NCBI RefSeq assembly: GCF_964355755.1
Contig: NC_092670.1
Coordinates: 15,561,201-15,625,200, forward strand
DNA: 64,000 bases
Source: Antedon mediterranea
Taxonomy: Eukaryota; Echinodermata; Crinoidea; Comatulida; Antedonidae
Direction of reading: 5' to 3'
The first letter of the stretch is position 1. Every line of letters starts with the position of its first letter. This document shows, one piece after another, positions 13,101 through 24,236 of the stretch. The translations under genes were made by a program, and so were the position numbers. The notes beneath the pieces were generated by a model. It was not told the origin of the DNA. It ran no database searches and saw only the letters and a program-made list of their open reading frames with translations.

Positions 13101-13707
13101 TATTTTTAGAGGACTTGGTGGATTCTTAGGTGGACTTATTGCAGGTAAGAGTAAACTGATTATTTATTAGCTTCTAGCATTGTACAATTGAAAGTAATTC
13201 ATATTTTTATAATGTATTGAATTTGTTATTTATTGTTTTTTAACCCTATTAGGGTCCCTTTAATAGGGCTGTTCCCTGAATAGTGGGTGGCCATTGGTTT
13301 CATTTCATATATTTTGCCTCAAATCATTTTGAGGCCAACCACCATTGCAAGAACCCTGCATGGACAAAAAATAAGAAACAAAAACCAACCAGACAGAGAA
13401 ATTGTCCATTAATTGAGGTGTCTAAATAGGCGTGTCCCAAATGTTATATATAACTGTGTATATGCTATATTTACTAAATACTAATAATGATTTTTTGATG
13501 TTTTATGATTGTTCTATTAATTTTATAGGTACATTGTTCGATGCTACAGGCAACTATACCTGTTCGTTTATAGTTATTGCTGGATCTTTTATGACGTCTG
13601 CCTTATTGATGATCTTATTCTCGTACTCGAAGGGACGTAAGAAGCGTCGTGATTCATTAATGCTAAGTCCGGTTGAACTTCACGTACGGGAATGTACAGG
13701 TCTTTGA
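7153..13707 (+). CDS. SLC16/monocarboxylate-transporter-like protein 1 (4 exons, 513 aa)
   Basis: Plasma-membrane major-facilitator protein of the monocarboxylate transporter (SLC16) family; the substrate cannot be read from sequence. Exons are 7153-7375, 11583-11726, 12149-13144 and 13529-13707, every intron in phase 1. The start is the first ATG in frame; a GTG 30 bp upstream is not a plausible start. The SLC16 hallmark around TM5 is clear: HYFDKQYATANGFAMAG followed by YGWRGALLILG and GALFRP. Residues 1-18 form a basic N-terminus. Lys40 aligns with the TM1 lysine of mammalian MCT1, and Arg360 in ATSMIARCTHG aligns with its TM8 arginine. The usual DGGWGWVV motif before TM1 is replaced by PPPKYWKYVV. 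A long acidic cytosolic loop (about 200-285) separates the two six-helix halves. The C-terminus is short and basic (SKGRKKRRDSLM). Intron 1 (4.2 kb) is crowded with repeats. The tandem paralogue lies at 18024-21283. Confidence 0.9.
7862..7915 (-). mobile_element. LINE/SINE 3' tail remnant (MCT-1 intron 1)
   Basis: On the minus strand, GCGCTATATAAATCGAACG runs into a (GATT)n tail, a common ending of L2/CR1-like retroelements. Confidence 0.5.
8291..8478. mobile_element. Small inverted-repeat element (MCT-1 intron 1)
   Basis: The left end has CAATTTACACAGATGAGTGG and the right end the inverted CTTGTCTGTGTAAATTG. About 188 bp, non-coding. A 50-bp direct duplication (8471-8570) overlaps its right end. 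Confidence 0.65.
8471..8570. repeat. 50-bp direct duplication
   Basis: Two copies of a 50-bp segment containing ATACATTGGGATGTAGATAA, spaced exactly 50 bp with a single visible mismatch, so the duplication is recent. Confidence 0.9.
8780..8978 (-). mobile_element. hAT-type MITE, family B copy 2, with 8-bp target duplication
   Basis: Ends CAGTTGCGTAATG and CATTATGCCACTG are inverted copies. The element is flanked by a perfect 8-bp duplication TTTATAAG (8772-8779 and 8979-8986), the hallmark of hAT transposition. The interior matches 3287-3468 in reverse orientation. Confidence 0.9.
9077..11365. repeat. Inverted composite satellite array (MCT-1 intron 1)
   Basis: The left arm (9077-9345) is an array of GGACAACTACCCCCC-type units. 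The right arms (10508-10685 and 11104-11365) are the reverse complement, GGGGGGTAGTTGTCC. Between them is a different minisatellite of about 21 bp (CGAAAAGGGAGACCC...) at 10050-10385, bounded by inverted arms at 9999-10078 and 10375-10459. A segment of about 590 bp including minisatellite, right arm and C/G-rich array is then duplicated in tandem (offset 591 bp) at about 10690-11365. Open frames across it are repeat artefacts. Confidence 0.85.
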
Positions 13708-13873
13708 AAGAACATTGCAGCTTAAATACCACAATAGATGTATCTACTGTGCTTGATTGTTTTTTAAATTTTTATTATGTTTAACATTTGCAAAGCACAA
13801 TGACTTAACCAATGTATTTTTTCATATCATAAACAATTTAAAACATGAAACTGTACTTATATCCAGGCTTTGC

Positions 13874-14290
13874 AGAACCTCTCACACCCCACTAGAAACC
13901 CCATGCCCCACTAGAAACCCCACACCCCACTAGAATCCCTTACACCCCTCTAGAACCCCTCACACCCCACTAGAATCCATCGCACCCCTCTAGAACCCCT
14001 CACACCGCACTAGAATCCATCACACCCACTAGAATCCATCTCGCCCCACTATAATCCATCGCACCCTCTGGAACCCCTCACAGCCCACTAGAATCCATCA
14101 CACCCACTAGAATCCATCACACCCCACTATAATCCATCACACCCCACTAGAATCCATCACACCCACTAGAATCCATCTCGCCCCACTATAATCCATCGCA
14201 CCCTCTGGAACCCCTCACAGCCCACTAGAATCCATCACACCCACTAGAACCCCTCACACCCCACTAGAATCCATCACACCCCACTAGAAT
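13874..14290. repeat. Minisatellite, units of about 20 bp, after the MCT-1 stop codon
   Basis: Degenerate array of CCCCACTAGAATCCATCACA-type units, about 20 copies, with higher-order repetition of longer blocks. It begins about 170 bp past the stop and may be in the 3'UTR. Confidence 0.9.
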
Positions 14291-14299
14291 CTCCCATGT

Positions 14300-17060
14300 C
14301 TCACGCACATCCCACCGGTACCCTAAAAAAGATTCATATAGTATTTAATTCTTGGGTTTACTGTTTTTTTTTCTGGTCATTTGCGTACCAGAAAGCATCA
14401 AAGACCTTTGCTTTTAGAATCCCATATAGCCCATCACAAAAGGATTGCTGTAGGCCCTCTGGGAGATCAGTCTTTGACTGAAGAGGTCACCCAGTATAAA
14501 GATAAAACAAACAAACAAAGGCCTGTGGCAGTCATGCTATTCACACAGAAGTCATTGAACAAAACCTTTGGAATAAGAGACAAAGAAAAAACCCAAAGAC
14601 TTTACTTAACATATTGTTATAACTAAGTATTTTTAAAAGAATTAAATAGAGTACATTCTAGTATACTATACTACTAACTACTACAGTTCATGAACTGTAA
14701 TATATTTTTATAATGACTATAATATTAAAATATTGTATTTTAGTAAAAATCTGTATTTTTGTTACAAAAAAATAAGACTATAAATATTTTATTTTTATTA
14801 TAGAATTATTTTTCTTTTTTCGTAAAAGTATTATTTTCTTTCATTACTTTCTGCAATAATTATGCTTCCGCAACTTAATAACTTTTGCACAATTATATAA
14901 GTTTAAATTGTATTCACTGTTCTGTTTACAAATATATTGTACAATGTATTCATCATGTCTATACACAAAACGGTAGTTAATTATCCTGAGTTGAAATACT
15001 TTTGTTTATAAGAACTATAGTAGAACCACTATTAACGGGACATCTTCAAAACAAAGTGTTGACTCTTGAATAGGATTGGCTCTAAGTGCCCCTCTTGCAT
15101 TTTATGGGGAATTTGGTTGGTTTGGTGTCCCAAAATAGAGGGTCTACTGTACTACTATGTATTTTTGTATTGATTGGTCGGTTATGGGTTAATAGTATTT
15201 GTTCTTGTTGGGCTCATGTATATTACTGAAAGCATTTATAGTGTTGTTTTATTATTAAACACTTTTGCCCTGGTTAAGGTGAACCTACTTTATTTTAGGT
15301 CATTATATACTTCCTGTAATATGCTTAATAACATGTTGTGTTTTTTAAATTAGCTTTAGATTTAATACTAATACTGTCTACAGTATATGTAATATTTATT
15401 GGGTCACATTTATGTCTTTTTATTTTGATGTATTATACATTGTAATACTGTATACATTTCTGCTCAGGTGTACTTTTCAGCCCTTTTATATTCTCATATA
15501 GGCCTAGGCCCATGTTTTTAATTCAATGTTTTTAAAAAAGTATTTCATTTTAAAAGTCATGCTAATATATTTTCAATAAAGAAATGCATAACCCAGAGCC
15601 GTCGTTGTTGTCGTAATTCGTAGGTCCTTCTAGGTCGTCAAAAATTGAAAGCTCCATATATTGACGAATGTTGTCGTAAGAAAACATGAGTTGGTATCTG
15701 AAAAGTGTGCCGGTCGAAGCCTAATTTACCGAAATGCAGTTTGCCGAAATTCGGTTTGCCGAAAGTAAACAAAATATATTTACTGCAGTAACTGTAGTAG
15801 AATAATTATTCAATTCAATTCAATTAAAACTTTATTATCCCCATGGGGAAACTCTGTTGGCCTTTTAAAAAATACAGTACATACAAATATAAAATGATTA
15901 CAGTACATAAAATATAAAATACGATAAAAAAAAAAAGCCATACAAAATATACATATAAAATCCTAAAAAGTCGATTAAAATACTACAAAAAATAAAACTA
16001 GCGCATGTCATTCATTATATAATCGTATTGCAGCAGGGACGAATGAATTGTTTTATATTTCATATAATTTTTCTTTGAAGGAGTCTGTCACTACGTTGAC
16101 TTTTGTTAAATTTATAGTGCAGAGGATGAGCGTGACATGATCCCTTATAATTTTGAATTTTCATTCTCAAATATCATTTCTGCATTGAATCATGCAGGGA
16201 TAAAATTGAAGTACAGTATTAAACTTACTTCGGTTTGTGTTCTAGTATGAACTTTTACCTCGCCCGTTTCCTTTTCCGAATCTTCCATCTTTAACCGATA
16301 ATAATAATATAATCTGTTGTTTGCTTAATCTCTATCAATCTGAGCACTATAGCGTATATAACAATGAAAACCAGTTTAATCGGTAAATCTCGCAGCATTG
16401 TTAGTATTTTGTACAAAACTGTTATTTGTGTCGTAAGAATTTAATTATAAAATCCTGCGGGGTCTGACAGAATATTACCCACTTAACAGAGTATAGTTGG
16501 CAACTCAATGAATAAATCATTATTCAACATAATATCTTATCTTTATTAGTTAAATATCCGAAATGTATTATGAAACAATTGCCTGAACTTTAGCATTTTT
16601 AAATGGCATTATTCAAACATTACTTTTAAGTGTACATTCAATCACACTCAAGCACTTAGGCCAGGTTAATGACATCGTTTTATTGCATCGGCTGGAAAAC
16701 TATGGCTAAACACACGTTTATGTCGTCGATGATCCATGTCTATAACTATTGGCCTCTAAGATTGAAATTGTTTCGATGTGGTTGTTGTAGAGATTACCTA
16801 AAAATAATCTAGTTAAGAAGTCTATGTTACATGTTTTTTGTTGAGGGCCCATAAAATCGGCTTACGCTGATTTGTCACCCTTTTTTGTAATTTCACTTAA
16901 AACTGAAATTATGAATACTGTATTAAAATTATGTTTAGGCTATAAGTAGGAATAACATATTTGAATAAATATTAATACTGTAAATGGTTTAGTGTATAGT
17001 GGGTGAAGGGTTATGGTTAGAACGAACCTACCAACGTACGAGAATCGAGTGTTTCTTATT
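14300..17060. other. Intergenic/3'UTR stretch with retroelement tail
   Basis: An AATAAA at 15575 could end the MCT-1 transcript. Around 15807-16150 a minus-strand LINE 3' end is suggested by (AATTG)n on the plus strand at 15807, followed by 'taaaactttattatccccat'. A short inverted-repeat end of family D lies at 15772-15810. No protein gene seen. Confidence 0.45.
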
Positions 17061-17062
17061 CC

Positions 17063-17342
17063 CGAATGACATTTCAAATGTCATGTTGGCTCAAGATGTC
17101 TCTTTGCCCGAATAACATTTCAAATGTCATGTTGGTGTCTAAATGTCCCTTTGCCCAAATGGCAGTTCAAATGTCATGTTGTCTAAATGTCTCTTTGCCT
17201 GAACGACAGTTCAAATGTCGTGCTGGTTTTTAAATGTCCCTTTGTCCGAATGACACTACAAATGTCATGTTGGACACTGCAAATGTAATTTTCCCGGAAT
17301 GACACTGGACATATCATATTGGTTTTTAAATGTTCCTGATGC
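17063..17342. repeat. Tandem repeat of about 57 bp with internal palindrome
   Basis: About five diverged units, each carrying TGACATTTCAAATGTCA or a variant, a near-perfect hairpin with a one-base centre. It lies about 0.7 kb upstream of the second transporter gene. Confidence 0.85.
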
Positions 17343-18023
17343 TCTAGAGATGACACTGCAATGTTTATTTGCCTTATCTCAACGAATTGCGTAATGTATT
17401 CAACCACTTTCCCCACATAAGGTATGATGTGTACTTTGAACCTTGTCAGTAAATTAAGTTCTCGAAATATGTGTACCGTACTATATACCACCAAAGAATT
17501 AGCCGTTGCAGGAAGCTTCAATGTGTTCTGTGTGTGAGTTCATTTTGCATTTTTTTATTTATTCATCTATTTTTCTTGTTTTAAAAGTTTCCTTTTAAAA
17601 TACAGTGTTTCTCTGTTTGTAATGATTTGAAGTCCACTGACAGATGTAGCAAAAGTTTGTAATTTGTAAGATTTTTAGAACGGTCGTTTTGGGCCTGGTA
17701 AAATCCTTGACTTAGGTCTATACAAACTTAATGTAAAATGTAGATGTGGGGGAATAGGCCTAACCTGTTTCTAGTATAATTGTGCTGATTGTGCTAAGTG
17801 TGTGGACGACACATCAACATTCGTGTCGTAAAGCAGCCATTAAAACGGTGTTTGTTTGTCCACAACGACAGGGGCTAAGATATAAAATACCCGTAATGTA
17901 TACCTCCGACCGGTGTAATTAACCCATAACTCTTCCGAAAGATGGACTGTTAATACTATATACTAATTGAATGATCTTTATAGATATTTTGAATGACGAA
18001 CATGACATAACACTAAAGAGAGC

Positions 18024-21000
18024 ATGAAGAAGTCTCACAGAAACGTTCCAAGTTATTGGAAATTCGCAGTTGTGTTCGGATCTCACGTGGGCCATCTTCT
18101 CAGCATCGGATTGCTCAGAAGTTTAGGTGTCTTTTTTGTTCGCTTCCAAGGCGAGTTTAAAGCGAGTTCAGGATTGATGGGAACGATCACAACACTGCCT
18201 TATCCATTTCTGTGTATAGCAGGTAAACACGTTATCATATCGGAAATTTAGATTGAGTGCAGTACATAATAATAATTATATTTATTAAATGCCGTGAATG
18301 ACGAAGGTGAGAGTTGGAGTAGGCCTACGTGGAAGTAAAGGGAGTCTGAGTGAAAAGTAGGTGATTCGTGGTGGCGGAACGATGAAACGGTTATAAGACC
18401 GTAGGCCACTACAGTCATTTTATATTAGGTATTCTATTATTAAGTATACACATCTTAAAAACTATTCACTTTCCTACACTATAGTCAGTTGCTTAACAGA
18501 TATATTTGGGAAATATGCTAAATTTCAGATTTCTCGTAGCTTTCAATATTTCGTCTAGAGGTAGGCCTATAGATTTTGTTCTCCGTTCTCGAAGACTGAT
18601 CGTACCTCTAAAAACAATGTGTTTGACATTGACAATGTTGTCTGAATCATACCATCATTGCTTACTACATTATTGATAACAATTTGTTCTCACTATCTGT
18701 TTCAGGACTAGCTGCGTCTATGTTATGTAAACGATATTCACACAGGAGTGTTTCCATGATTGGTGGGGTATTTATGACTGTTGGCTTGTTTCTAACATCC
18801 TTTTCCACCAACATCTTTCAACTGATTTTATGTATTGATGTTTTGACAGGTAGGTTTAATTTATATTTCATATGCCATGTGCCCAAATAAATTAAAACCG
18901 CGAATTCAGTTTTATAAAATTCTTGTCTTGTTTGTTTCATGACATTCGTGTTTTCGATAAATCTCTTTAGGGTTTTTGTAATGTTACGTCGCACTTTGCA
19001 ATACCTATCGAACTCCAAAACAAAATTGCCACACTGGCAGAGTGCAACGATTATTATAAGTGCGACGTAACAAACCGTACCGAATACAGTGTCATTCAGA
19101 AAAAAAGATACGATCTAATGCAGCCGATTCTTGTTCGTTATCATGTCTACCAACAATATTAACACACAGTCTGTAGTGGCCTATAGTTGATAACACTTGT
19201 GAAAAAGAGTGTCTGGTCAGGAAGCTATCCCATGGGATGAGGATTGCTGTCAGAAGATGCAATATGCCTACTGCATGCTGTGTTTTGTCGTAGACATGGA
19301 ACCGTATGTGCATCACCATAGTGTAATTATGTCAGTCAACGGGTAAGGAGCTTTTGATTTACGACGACCGACCAACCTGGATCGAAAATAGTTCACGTTC
19401 CAATCCCAATTAACATGACGTATGTAGCTTGGTCGTCGGTCGTCAAATCGAAAGCTCCCTATCCTTTCGTCACGTCCAGTTAGTGTGCGTTGCTTATTTT
19501 ATTTAAGGTGAAGATATTGTTACTTCAATTTGTGTCTGAATTGCAATTATTTTCGTAGGAATTGGTATTGGACTCGCAGTTAATCCTTGTCTTCTGGTGG
19601 TTGCACAATACTTTGATGAGAAGTATGCCACTGCCAATGGTCTTGCTATGGCTGGAGCAGACACTGGCATGTTTATTCTGCCGCCATTAGCTGAATATCT
19701 TTCTGTACGGTATGGATGGAGAGGCGCCATGGTTATTCTAAGCGGTATTTGCATGCATGTTATAGCAATGGGTGCATTATTCCGTCCCAATACCAAAACG
19801 AAAAACATTTCTAACAACATAGGCCTACAAGAACATAATCTGGAAGATATCAACACCGAAAATAAGATAAAAAATGACAACGATATATATAATACTAATG
19901 ATCGTTATGTTGACAATAGCTTAAATAATGGTAGCCCAACAGAATCTTGTACTGTGTATGATGCTGTTCCTTCTGAGGATGCCAAACAAGATGAGACTAT
20001 AGATTCTGTCACACAACAAAAGACGCATGTTTCAAATATACGAAGGTTTCTCAATTCTATGGATCTTCCAATATTTTCAATATCAAAATATCGTTTTCTT
20101 TTGCCGATCACCTTAATAGCTGGAGGAGCCAACACCGGGATGGTGTCGCATATTGTCGCAAGAGGTATCTCTGAAGGCGTCGATCCGTTTGCAGCCACAT
20201 TCCTGCTATCAGGTGTCGGTGTCACAAGCATGATAAGTCGAGCCACTCATGGCATGATCATCGATCGGGGGATAGTGTCAGCCGTGCGTCTCTACACACT
20301 GGCACTTGCCATCATTGGCATCTTGACGTTGCTTTCTTTGCTTTGTAATAGCTTCGCTACATTTCTCATCTACACTGTGTGCTTTGGGATGGTAAGCGGC
20401 ATATGCCAGTGTGCGTTTGTTCCGATCGTGAGGGCCAGTGTTCCTTCACGTATGCTGGGCGGGGCTATTGCATGGTTGAATCTCTTCAGAGGATTTGGTT
20501 CCTTATTAGGTGGATATATATCAGGTAAGAAACTCATAATAATATAGAGAGCTTTTGTAACGACCTATGACCGGACGGATGGATGTAATATCCACATTAT
20601 TACCGTAAGTTTCTTTGGCCAAGGCCGACCCTTTGGTTGACTGTGTCCAGATGATGACCTTTGGATGACTGTGTCCAGATGATGACCTTTGGATTTACAG
20701 AGCTAACGACCAACTGGACAATAATAACGGTATTAATGTATATACGTTATATTCCTCCAAATCGCGCGGCAGATTGAATGCTCTTAACTGTTTGGTGACC
20801 AGGCCATTTTAAGTGTGCACAGTGTATGGGGTGCAGTACACAAGTAATCCAACCCCAAAGAACTTTTGTGCAAATGCGCAATCGTGTTCAGAGTTATCAA
20901 GTTGTTTGCCATTTGGACGCAACAAGGACGCAAGCGCACCGCATTAATGTTAAATATTCAATAAATAAATCATTAAATTAAAGTATATTTTTGACCAATC

Positions 21001-21283
21001 CCAACGCTATGGACCATCCGAACTTCTGTCGCTTTGATCAACTCGCGTTGCGGCTAATAATTATACTTTTTTGTTTCTATTACACCTTGTGTTTTATTGT
21101 CTTCCAGGTGCGCTATATGATGCCACAGGAAATTATAATTGCTCATTTGCGGTGGTTGGTGGGGCATTTTTGATTTCTGCTGTTTTGATGATTGGTTTCT
21201 CGTACAGCAAAGGACGCAAAAAGCGCCGCGAGTCACTGATGGCAAGCCGCCTGGAACAACCCGTTATACTTTTGGAAATTTGA
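18024..21283 (+). CDS. SLC16/monocarboxylate-transporter-like protein 2 (4 exons, 494 aa)
   Basis: Tandem paralogue of the gene at 7153-13707 and predicted to be a similar membrane transporter with unknown substrate. Exons are 18024-18222, 18706-18849, 19559-20524 and 21108-21283. Introns are all phase 1 and at the same protein positions as in copy 1; exon 2 is exactly 144 bp in both. The SLC16 hallmark reads QYFDEKYATANGLAMAG with YGWRGAMVILS and GALFRP. The N-terminus is shorter and less basic, with VPSYWKFAVVFG in place of the family's DGGWGWVV motif. The residue aligned with MCT1's TM1 lysine is Arg32 (LLRSLGVFF), whereas copy 1 has lysine. The TM8 arginine is kept (Arg342). The basic C-terminal SKGRKKRRESLM is shared with copy 1. 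AATAAA at 21305, 22 bp after the stop, is a likely end signal. Confidence 0.92.
18983..19071. mobile_element. Tiny MITE, 89 bp (MCT-2 intron 2)
   Basis: Perfect 14-bp inverted ends, GTTACGTCGCACTT and AAGTGCGACGTAAC, enclose a non-coding core. Confidence 0.75.
19342..19464. mobile_element. Small MITE, about 123 bp (MCT-2 intron 2)
   Basis: Left end GGTAAGGAGCTTTTGATT and ACGACGACCGACCAA pair with the right end TTGGTCGTCGGTCGT and AATCGAAAGCTCCCTATCC. Nearly the whole element is palindromic. A related fragment may lie at about 15605-15690. Confidence 0.75.
20630..20693. repeat. 31-bp direct duplication (MCT-2 intron 3)
   Basis: Two copies of a segment containing TTGGATGACTGTGTCCAGAT-like sequence side by side. 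Confidence 0.85.
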
Positions 21284-21304
21284 AACTGTCGTCCATTTTT
21301 TTTA

Positions 21305-21310
21305 AATAAA
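21305..21310 (+). terminator. Polyadenylation signal, MCT-2
   Basis: AATAAA 22 bp downstream of the stop codon, the closest candidate. Confidence 0.5.
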
Positions 21311-22875
21311 AACATTGGGTACTTAAAAAACATAACATGATCCATATTGTATTTGTAAGCCCGAACCATTGGCTGCCACAAACAGTTCTTACCACGGACC
21401 GATTTTATACAGGAGGCCTGACCAGTTTTGGCACCAAAAATGGTTTGGCAGTTTTAGCAGAAGCTACGATTTGACCCTTGACCGACTAGGCGTGACATAA
21501 CCAAATTGGTAGGGCGGTTGGGTTTGAAAAAATGAAACACTTCCAAATGACTTTAAATATCGTCACATGTCGTTAGGTGAATTTTATATAGGCCCACCCG
21601 TGTTAAGGCTATTTTTCAAAATCACAGTGGAAATGTGATGGTTTTGCAAACTTAAATGTGATATATTCATTTACCATATACCACGTGAGTGTCTCTTCTT
21701 TCATTTTGTCGTCTAAAAATCTTTACATCATCTACGTGTATTATAGTGATGTCATGTAGGCGCTAATGCTCCTTTTATTCCCGGATCATCTGAAAAAGAC
21801 AGTAAGTGATGTCAGACTATTTCCTTATTGTAGTACGTACCGTAGTGTATAATGGGTCGTACTGTTTGAATGCCTTAGAAATACACAGTGAAAAGGGCAA
21901 TCAAATAGGAAGATAAAAATTCAATTTTATGTACCATATATAAGTTATACAGACAATAAAGATATCAATGCAACTCTTGACCAGGAGTCAAATCTTTTTA
22001 AACTGTTGACAATAAATGTAAATTTTAGGCCTACTGTCATCATAGTGAGGCTTAGAATAGATCCTCGTTGTGAATAAATAATGTACCCAATGGACAAATT
22101 AATAAGTGATTATATTGTATATATATGATTTACTATACTATTATAATATAACAATTAAAATTGTATCGGCCCGTTAATATAGGCCCGTTAATATAGGCCA
22201 TGCCAATGTATCGTGACAAAAATAGACTCACTATCCTACCTAACGCTAGAGGGGGTACTTTTAGTTTTGTTGTGTTGCTGGTTGCTGCTGTTTACAACTT
22301 TACAGTATTTATAAACAGTGGTGGTGTGTGTGTGGCGAAGAATCGTTTTTTAACTTGTTGAGGAGTAAGTAGGTGCTGTTCAAAATTTGGATCACTAAAT
22401 GTTAACAATTGCGTAGGTTAAATATCCGCATAGTAAAGGTTTGTTCATTTGCATCGATGCCTAGGCTAGTTTGATTAAAGTTGTTTTAGTTTAGGCCCTA
22501 GCTTCACGTCGAGGCGCAGGCCAGTTCTACCACATCACACCCGCCCCCACCACCACAGCAGGTAATTCACAACAGTTAAGGGATGGTACTACCTTCTACT
22601 ACTCTAGGCCTACTAGTAGTTTTGGCCCTATTTAGCCTAAATTTAGGCTGTCTTATAAAGCGCCTGCCCGGTTTCTTCTCTAGTTAGTAGGATAGGTCAA
22701 TACAGTTTACAAATACACAGTAGCATCTGATAATAATTTAAATTCAGACTCTGATCTGATCAATATTTTCTGCCTATTATTATTGGTGTAATATGATACT
22801 AAACAAGTATTTGTCTACGTCTCTCTATAATAATGCTTGACTGTATATACAGTATATGAAATGTATTGATGATTT

Positions 22876-23069
22876 AGGAACCATGTCAAAATTATTCTAC
22901 TATAATTACTGCAGTAACTACATTTTGTTTACTCTTTAACCTGTTTATACAAACACATTCTTTATTAATTATTGACTTGTACATTGGAAAAAAAAATATA
23001 AATCATTAATATTGTTGCAGTAAAAGGTATAGTTACTGCAGTACCTAACACAATTTTGACATGATCCCT
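22876..23069. mobile_element. Inverted-repeat element, family D
   Basis: Left end contains ATGTCAAAATTATT and TTACTGCAGTAACTAC; the right end is the inverted AATTTTGACATGATCCCT preceded by TTACTGCAGTA. Single ends recur at 15772-15810, 41915-41970 and 50987-51043, and a weaker one near 7973-8014. Confidence 0.65.
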
Positions 23070-23991
23070 CAGTGCCTTATTATGTAGCGCATGCTTGAGA
23101 TAATGCTTTATAGCCTCAAGGTACTGATCTCTACTAAAATTTTTTTAAATGCAATAAATTAAGAATAGATAATTACCATATAGTACTTAAATATTAGGTA
23201 TTATCTCATAAAGTTGTATTTCATTTTATCTCTATAGTATTTAAGAATTAACATCCATAAAGTAACAATGACAATATGGATATGTGTATGCCTACATCTA
23301 ACAGAACAGTACACTAGTTAATGCCTAATTAAACAAAGTTTATATGTTGTAAGAAGGCATCACTGCACTCTATCATTAGGAATAATCATGGAGGAAATAT
23401 ATATATATTTATCAAGTGTATTATACTATAATATGGAGTCTTCCTGATCATGACTAACAACAAACCTACAATTACTAGGTTGTTTGAGTACAATGTGCAT
23501 ACATTCTGTCCTTTGTATAATGTTAAGTTTCACCATATTTAGTAAATACCTTCCTTGACAGAAAAGAAAGACTAATCCACTTTCATAACCACAATATGAA
23601 ATTTGGTTTCCTGTTCCTGCTATATCCTTATAAAAAATATGTTATAAATTGACAGAATTTATTTATTTCAAGAGTGTAACCTAGCCAACATGAGCTGATT
23701 TTTGGGGCTCTCAACCAAAATATAAAATATAAGTATTTTAAAACTCCATAACAGATTACTATACTAATCTTGTGAGATTTCTTTAATACCAAAAGTGCCA
23801 TTCATATAAGACACAGAGATAGGGATATTTATAATTTTGTATGACATTTGCCATTGTCTCAAAATATACAGTATATTTAAGATGGCATTTCAAAATAGTG
23901 TTTGGCAGATTAGTACAATGTTTTATGACAACCACAAAATATACCTCTTTCATTTTGCCTCGTATAGCAAAACTGTACAGGTTACAGTGAG

Positions 23992-24053
23992 TTAAGTCTC
24001 CCTCCACTATCAAACTTTATGTGACAAAAAATGAATGATGGTGATGTGATATT
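23992..24053. mobile_element. Half copy of inverted-repeat family A
   Basis: Contains CACTATCAAACTTTATGTGAC followed by A-rich and 'gatggtgatgtgatat' sequence, matching one end of the family at 43632-43780 only. Confidence 0.5.
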
Positions 24054-24236
24054 ACTACTAGTACTATAGTCTATTTCATGTTCATTTCAACCAACACTGA
24101 TCCAGAGGTTTGCTACTGCAGCTTATGTGAAAGGAGTAACAGTAGACGAATAAACTAGTTCTAGACTTTTAAATTATTGTGCTGCAAAATACGTAATTCA
24201 GACAATAATATGGAATGTTTTTTTTTTTTTCAGATC

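Larger units (their letters stand above)
21320..24230. other. Intergenic region and presumed 5' end of the arrestin-domain gene
   Basis: No protein gene seen. A GTAAGT donor at 22365 follows GC-richer sequence (22250-22364), and TAGGCCTA-type palindromes cluster at 22470-22660. This is a candidate non-coding first exon and promoter for the gene at 24237, whose first coding exon is preceded by a T-rich acceptor. An inverted-repeat element occupies 22876-23069. Confidence 0.35.
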
